From Bifidobacterium breve (GTDB lineage Bacteria; Actinomycetota; Actinomycetes; Nanopelagicales; Nanopelagicaceae), in assembly GCA_945869505.1 (NCBI GenBank), contig CAMBOZ010000041.1, positions 1-11,045 on the forward strand: a stretch of 11,045 nucleotides of DNA, given 5' to 3'. The position numbers and the translations under genes were made by a program. The notes beneath the pieces are model-generated. The model was not told the origin of the DNA. It saw only the letters and a list, made by a program, of their open reading frames with translations, and searched no databases. Shown one piece after another: positions 6,267-11,045 of the stretch (its first letter is position 1; each line of letters begins with the position of its first letter).

Positions 6267-8357
6267 ATGCCGAACAGCTTGCCGACCCCTGCCGCCCCCG
6301 CGCAGGACGAAACCCGCAATGTTCTGGCGATCCCCGCATTTCGCAAGCTCTGGAACTCGATGGTCTTCTCATCCCTCGGCGATTGGCTCGGACTTCTCGC
6401 AACTACAGCCCTTGCCCAAAAACTTTCTGGCGGCTCTTACGCAACTGCAAACTTTGCAATCGCCGGTGTCTTTATCGCGCGCTTACTTCCCGCAGTATTT
6501 CTTGGCCCAATCGCTGGCGTGATTGCTGATCGCTTCGATCGCCGCAAGTTAATGGTCTTCTCCGACATTATTCGCGCCGGACTTTATATTTCTATCCCGA
6601 TTGTTAACACATATCTCTGGCTCTACACCGCCATGATCTTGGTCGAGTGCATGACTTTGTTCTGGTCACCCGCCAAAGAAGCAACGGTTCCAAATTTAGT
6701 TGGTAAAGAACGGCTAGAAAGCGCTAACCAAGTTTCACTCTTAGCTGCATACGGAACCGCACCGATTGCCGCGATCTTATTCTCACTCCTTACTCTATTT
6801 GCAAACGCGATTGAATCACTCTTCCCATTTACTATCGGTGATTCAATTGATATCGCACTCTATGTAAACGCCGCCAGCTTTGCATTTGCCGCAGTTACAA
6901 TTTGGGGGCTTAAAGAAATCCCAAAGGGTGCAGCAGCTAAGAAAGCAAAAGATGAAGGCGTTTTAAAATCCCTTTACGATGGTTGGAAAGCAGTTAGCCA
7001 AACCAAGATCGTACGCGGCCTTGTCGTCGGAATGATAGGTGCATTCTTTGCAGCGGGTGCGGTCATCGGACTTGCGCGCACATTCGTGGGCGATCTCGGT
7101 GGCGGCGATGCGGCATACGGTGTTCTATTCGGCGCAGTCTTTACCGGCCTTGCAATCGGTATTGCATTTGGCCCAAAAATATTTGCACAATTCTCACGCC
7201 GTCGTTTATTCGGCGCATCCCTCACAACCGCAGGTTTCTTCCTCGTCCTACTCGCCCTAATCCCAAACCTCGTTATGGCAGTTTTCACGGTAATTATCCT
7301 CGGCACATTTAGCGGAATCACTTGGGTAACCGGCTTCACGATGCTCGGAATGGAAGTAAAAGATGAGGTGCGCGGTCGCACCTTTGCCTTCGTTCAATCC
7401 TTGATCCGCATCACTTTGGTGGCGGTCTTAGCCGTGGCACCAGTTATTGCCGCAGCATTTGGTGTGCGCACATACGAACTTGAGAACAGCACAATTAATT
7501 TCAGCGGCGCACAAGCCACGATTTTGGCAGCCGGTGTTATCGCATCAATCATTGGTTCTATTTCTTATCACCAGATGAAAGATCGCCCAAATGTTTCGCT
7601 CTGGTCTGATATTTCAAATGCACTTAAAGGCGAACTCGGCGGCATCACCGGTGCACCAACAGTCGGAACATTCATCGCATTCGAAGGCGGCGAAGGCACC
7701 GGCAAATCAACGCAATCAAAGTTGCTAAAGAAGTGGTTGGAAGATCGCGGTGAAACAGTTGTTCTCTCTCGCGAACCCGGCGGAACAGATTTAGGTCAAG
7801 GCCTACGCAAAATTCTGCTCGGCCACGAAACTGGAGAAATCAGCCCACGCGCCGAAGCTCTGCTTTACGCCGCAGATCGCGCACACCATGTTTTCTCTGT
7901 CATCCGCCCAGCACTTGCTAAAGGTGAAGTTGTAATTTCAGATCGTTACTTTGATTCATCAATTGCTTATCAAGGTGCTGGTCGCGTTTTATCCCCTGGT
8001 GAAGTTGCACGTATTTCACGTTGGGCGACCGAATCACTCTTTCCAACACTGACAATCGTGATCGACTTATCTGCCGAAACCGGCATCGGCCGCTTAAAGA
8101 GTCACGATCGCTTAGAAGCAGAACCACTTGCCTTTCACGAGCGCGTGCGCCAAGAGTTTTTACAAATCGCCCGCCTTGATCCAGAACGTTATTTAGTTGT
8201 AGATGGCACACAATCAATTGATGAGATCCACAACGAAATCATCAACCGCGTTGCTACCTTGCCTGCAATTTCGCACATAGTGAAAGAGCCAAAATTAAAG
8301 AAAACGTTAAAGGCTTCAATAAAAAAACCTATTAAGAAGTCCGCGAAGAAAAAATGA
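6267..8357 (+). CDS. tmk: MFS transporter-like domain fused to thymidylate kinase
   Basis: This is a two-domain protein of 696 residues. Residues about 20-435 form a major-facilitator-type membrane domain with some ten or more hydrophobic segments and a recognisable motif A between helices 2 and 3 (GVIADRFDRRK, 84-94). Residues about 466-665 are a complete dTMP kinase, which phosphorylates dTMP to dTDP for DNA synthesis. It has the P-loop GGEGTGKST (474-482), SREPGGT (501-507), the DRY-type motif SDRYFDSSIAYQG (558-570) and a lid region around 605-630. A free Tmk is near 210 residues. A short lysine-rich tail (about 675-696) follows. The same fusion is known in Streptomyces and other actinobacteria, so it is not an assembly artefact. 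The frame is open throughout, with no stop at the junction. What the MFS part transports, if anything, cannot be told. The kinase should face the cytoplasm. holB overlaps the end by four bases (ATGA). Confidence 0.94.
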   Translation: MPNSLPTPAAPAQDETRNVLAIPAFRKLWNSMVFSSLGDWLGLLATTALAQKLSGGSYATANFAIAGVFIARLLPAVFLGPIAGVIADRFDRRKLMVFSDIIRAGLYISIPIVNTYLWLYTAMILVECMTLFWSPAKEATVPNLVGKERLESANQVSLLAAYGTAPIAAILFSLLTLFANAIESLFPFTIGDSIDIALYVNAASFAFAAVTIWGLKEIPKGAAAKKAKDEGVLKSLYDGWKAVSQTKIVRGLVVGMIGAFFAAGAVIGLARTFVGDLGGGDAAYGVLFGAVFTGLAIGIAFGPKIFAQFSRRRLFGASLTTAGFFLVLLALIPNLVMAVFTVIILGTFSGITWVTGFTMLGMEVKDEVRGRTFAFVQSLIRITLVAVLAVAPVIAAAFGVRTYELENSTINFSGAQATILAAGVIASIIGSISYHQMKDRPNVSLWSDISNALKGELGGITGAPTVGTFIAFEGGEGTGKSTQSKLLKKWLEDRGETVVLSREPGGTDLGQGLRKILLGHETGEISPRAEALLYAADRAHHVFSVIRPALAKGEVVISDRYFDSSIAYQGAGRVLSPGEVARISRWATESLFPTLTIVIDLSAETGIGRLKSHDRLEAEPLAFHERVRQEFLQIARLDPERYLVVDGTQSIDEIHNEIINRVATLPAISHIVKEPKLKKTLKASIKKPIKKSAKKK

Positions 8358-9526
8358 GCGCACCTTCCATCTTCGACGAATTAGTCGGCCAAACCCACAT
8401 CACCGAAATCCTGCAAGGCGCAGTCAAAGCTGCGCAAAGCGGGCAAGAGTCACCCAATCTTTCAAAACACGGAATGACCCACGCCTGGATCTTCACCGGC
8501 CCTCCCGGCAGTGGTCGCTCATCTGCAGCAGTTGCCTTCGCAGCAGCCCTGGTCTGTCCCACAGGCGGTTGTGGAACCTGTCAGGCCTGTCGCAGCGCAC
8601 AAAGCTCGGGACATCCCGACGTTGAGATCATCCGCACCGAGGGTCTTTCCATCAAGATCGATGAGATTCGCGAATTACTGACTCGCACTTCTTGGGCGCC
8701 ATCAATGGGCGGCTGGCGCGTTGTCGTTATGGAAGATGCCGATCGCATGACTGAATCTGCAGCGAACGCACTCCTTAAAGCAATTGAAGAACCCGGCGCT
8801 CGCACCGTTTGGTTACTTTGCGCACCAACCCTTCACGACATCTTGCCAACGATTCGCTCGCGCTGTCGCCACCTGCAACTTCGCACGCCATCAACACATG
8901 ATGTGACCGAAGTTTTAGAAAAGCGCGATGGCATCTCACCTGCCATGGCAGATTTCGCAGCGCGCGTTTCACAGGGGCACATCGGCCGCGCTCGCTACAT
9001 CGCAACGAATGAACACGTGCGCAGCAATCGCGCCCAAGTCATGAAATTACCTCTGCAATTAACTTCAATCGCCGCCGCTTTCCAAGCTGCGCAAACACTC
9101 GTTGACCTTGCAACGCAAGAGGCGAATGCCGCAACAGATGCGCGCGATGAGGCAGAAACTCAGGCGCTCGCCGAGGCATATGGCAAAGGTGCAACCGGTC
9201 GCGGCATGGCAACCGGCGGCGCCAAAGCAATCAAAGAGTTAGAGAAAGAACAAAAGTCACGCGCCACCCGCGCCGTGCGCGATTCATTAGACGGCGCACT
9301 CCTTGATATCGCAACTTTCTATCGCGATGTGATGCTGGTGCAATCCGGTGCCACAGATTCAATAATCAACATCGACATAATCGATGAAATAACCACTTTT
9401 GCGCATAAAACACCCGCTCACGCTACGGTGAAGAAGATCAACGCAATTATGGAGACCAGGACCAACTTGAGCCACAACGCAGCACCACTTTTGACCATTG
9501 AAGCATTGATGTGTCGTTTGGCCTGA
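8354..9526 (+). CDS. holB: DNA polymerase III subunit delta prime
   Basis: This is the clamp-loader AAA+ subunit that works with tau/gamma and delta to place the beta clamp on primed DNA. The 390-residue protein has an N-terminal FDELVGQ motif, a Walker A-like loop GPPGSGRS (49-56) with Arg55 in place of lysine, and a four-cysteine zinc module (C68, C73, C76, C79). A Walker B-like strand VVVMEDADRM (123-132), LLKAIEEP (140-147) and the SRC motif (169-171), which supplies the arginine finger, follow. Loss of the Walker lysine fits a delta prime role, since that subunit does not need to hydrolyse ATP, and argues against DnaX. The C-terminal part contains a Gly/Ala/Lys-rich, charged insert (about 255-300) before the final helical domain. 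Its start overlaps the tmk stop (ATGA), and its stop overlaps the next start (TGATG). Confidence 0.95.
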   Translation: MSAPSIFDELVGQTHITEILQGAVKAAQSGQESPNLSKHGMTHAWIFTGPPGSGRSSAAVAFAAALVCPTGGCGTCQACRSAQSSGHPDVEIIRTEGLSIKIDEIRELLTRTSWAPSMGGWRVVVMEDADRMTESAANALLKAIEEPGARTVWLLCAPTLHDILPTIRSRCRHLQLRTPSTHDVTEVLEKRDGISPAMADFAARVSQGHIGRARYIATNEHVRSNRAQVMKLPLQLTSIAAAFQAAQTLVDLATQEANAATDARDEAETQALAEAYGKGATGRGMATGGAKAIKELEKEQKSRATRAVRDSLDGALLDIATFYRDVMLVQSGATDSIINIDIIDEITTFAHKTPAHATVKKINAIMETRTNLSHNAAPLLTIEALMCRLA

Positions 9527-11045
9527 TGCTTAAAAAACCTTTCAAAGTAATAGCTCTTGCAATCACAGCGGCGCTACTTATCTCTGGCTGCGCAACCCAA
9601 ACCGCCGTTGAAGAACCGATCTCAGAATTAGCAACCTATGAAAACCAAAAGTTAGATTGGGCTACTTGTTACGATGACTTTGAATGCACCGAACTCTTGG
9701 TACCAATTGATTACGCCGATTTAACCGTCGGCACATTTGAATTATCTGTACTTCGCTACAAAGCCCAAGACCAAAAGAATCGCATCGGCTCACTCATCGT
9801 TAACCCCGGCGGTCCTGGGGGATCTGGTGTTGATTATGCCTACAACGCCGAATTCATCTTCGATCCAGATGTTCTTGACCGCTTCGACATCGTCGGCTTT
9901 GACCCACGCGGAGTTGATCGCAGCGAACCAATCAAGTGCCTAAACGATGCCGAGACCGATGCCAGTTACGCAGCCGATGCCAAACCCGACAACGACGCCG
10001 AACTCGCTTCAGCAATCACCGATGCCAAAGATTTCATCGATAAATGCCAAAGCGCCAATAAGTATTTGAGCCATTATTCAACGGCAGAAGCAGCGCGGGA
10101 TATGGACATACTGCGCGCAGCACTTGGCGATGAAAAGTTGAATTACCTCGGAAAGTCTTACGGAACATACCTCGGGACCCTTTACGCACAATTCTTTCCC
10201 GACAAAGTCGGCCGCATGGTTCTAGATGGCGCAGTTGATCCAAATATTTCTATCCTCGAACAAAACATCTCACAAGCAAAAGGTTTTGATGATGCCCTTG
10301 GCGCTTTCATCACCAACTGCGCCGCAGAAGATGACTGCCCGTTATCTAAAAACAAACAAGAAGCGATAAAACAAATCATCTCAGTATTCACATCAGCTGC
10401 CGCAAACCCACTGCCGCGCAAAACAAAAGTGAAAAACGATGACCGCTCAGCCACCGAATCCCTGATCGTCCTTGGCACAGCATCGGCACTTTATGACGAT
10501 GTCGATGGTTGGCCAAAACTTCGCACCGCATTTGGTGAAGCCCTGCAAGGTTACGGCGATACCTTCCTTGATTTAGCAGATCAATACACAGAGCGCTCAT
10601 CTGATGCGAAATACACTTCAAATACTTTAGATTCTGGCGCAGTTATCGATTGCCTAGATTGGCCCGACACCCGCACCATGGATCAAATCAAGAACGACGC
10701 CAAGCGCTTCACCGCCGCCGCACCAATCTTTGGCCCATACCTTGCTTACACAAATATCGCCTGCAAGTATTTAACGCCACCAACCAAAGACAAGTTCACT
10801 CGCACCACAAATAAAATCACTTCCATCAATACCGCACCCATCATTGTCATTGGCACCACTGGCGACCCAGCAACACCTTACGAATGGGCAGTCGGCCTCA
10901 ATAAAAGCTTCACCTCTTCAAAACTAATCACACTCGACGCCGACGGCCACACCGGCCAAGGGCGCGGCAGCGCCTGCGTCGATGACGCAGTCGATGCTTA
11001 TCTACTTGAGGGCAAAAGCCCGAAGAAAAACCTCAACTGCGAGCT
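9526..11045 (+). CDS. Lipoprotein alpha/beta-hydrolase, S33 / tripeptidyl aminopeptidase-like (3' end cut)
   Basis: This is an exported hydrolase, anchored outside the membrane, that probably removes short peptides from the N-terminus of peptides or has related esterase activity. The first 22 residues form a lipoprotein signal with lipobox ISGC (Cys22). The oxyanion segment NPGGPGGSG is at 93-101, and FDPRGVDRS follows at 125-133. The nucleophile is Ser211 in GKSYG. Asp447 (IGTTGDPATP) and His475 (DADGHTG) complete the triad within the C-terminal TAP-like domain. Such enzymes run to about 500-540 residues. The window ends after 506 codons with the frame open, so only a short tail is missing. 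The ATG shares one base with the holB stop (TGATG), and no Shine-Dalgarno is visible, so translation is probably coupled. The order topA-tmk-holB-hydrolase is also found in Streptomyces, which supports the assignment. The true substrate is unknown. Confidence 0.93.
   Translation, partial: MLKKPFKVIALAITAALLISGCATQTAVEEPISELATYENQKLDWATCYDDFECTELLVPIDYADLTVGTFELSVLRYKAQDQKNRIGSLIVNPGGPGGSGVDYAYNAEFIFDPDVLDRFDIVGFDPRGVDRSEPIKCLNDAETDASYAADAKPDNDAELASAITDAKDFIDKCQSANKYLSHYSTAEAARDMDILRAALGDEKLNYLGKSYGTYLGTLYAQFFPDKVGRMVLDGAVDPNISILEQNISQAKGFDDALGAFITNCAAEDDCPLSKNKQEAIKQIISVFTSAAANPLPRKTKVKNDDRSATESLIVLGTASALYDDVDGWPKLRTAFGEALQGYGDTFLDLADQYTERSSDAKYTSNTLDSGAVIDCLDWPDTRTMDQIKNDAKRFTAAAPIFGPYLAYTNIACKYLTPPTKDKFTRTTNKITSINTAPIIVIGTTGDPATPYEWAVGLNKSFTSSKLITLDADGHTGQGRGSACVDDAVDAYLLEGKSPKKNLNCE

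Noticed and set aside
8501..8530. Walker A lysine to arginine change in HolB as a damaging mutation
   Set aside because: Delta prime subunits commonly lack a functional ATP-binding P-loop. The SRC arginine finger and zinc cysteines are intact, so the gene looks functional.

Overview
The window looks like core-genome DNA from a small-genome actinobacterium of the freshwater acI / Nanopelagicales type (Planktophila- or Nanopelagicus-like). This placement is inferred. It rests on medium G+C with very tight gene packing, the actinobacterial order topA - (MFS-)tmk - holB - S33-type lipoprotein hydrolase, a topoisomerase I with a basic tail and C-terminal GR(Y/F)G repeats instead of zinc fingers, and a thymidylate kinase fused to a membrane transporter-like domain. 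No RNA gene, CRISPR array, insertion sequence or prophage gene was seen. The longest stretch without a gene is about 106 bases.

Layout: (1) 1-336 +, the C-terminal end of a membrane ion-pumping pyrophosphatase (hppA). (2) 366-3146 +, topA. (3) 3148-4413 +, a secreted protein of unknown function, starting one base after the topA stop and carrying a two-cysteine, lysine-rich C-terminal tail. (4) 4431-5399 +, galE. (5) 5400-6160 -, a vapBC-type toxin-antitoxin pair whose end touches the galE stop. (6) 6267-8357 +, an MFS-thymidylate kinase fusion. (7) 8354-9526 +, holB (clamp-loader delta prime). (8) 9526 to the window edge, +, a lipoprotein alpha/beta-hydrolase, cut off at its C-terminus.

Functionally, topA, tmk and holB form a DNA topology / dTTP supply / replisome group. 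The last three genes form one stop-start-overlapping operon. The secreted protein, galE and vapBC sit between topA and tmk and look like an accessory insertion into this core order.

The most interesting signals are regulatory. The three genes that start at intergenic promoters (galE, vapB, MFS-tmk) all have a TANNNT hexamer followed by exactly six bases and then ATG, the arrangement expected for leaderless transcripts. At vapB, a perfect 8-bp inverted repeat overlaps that hexamer and is a good candidate for the antitoxin's own operator. The secreted protein's C-terminal tail and the basic tails on several consecutive proteins are the other points worth checking.
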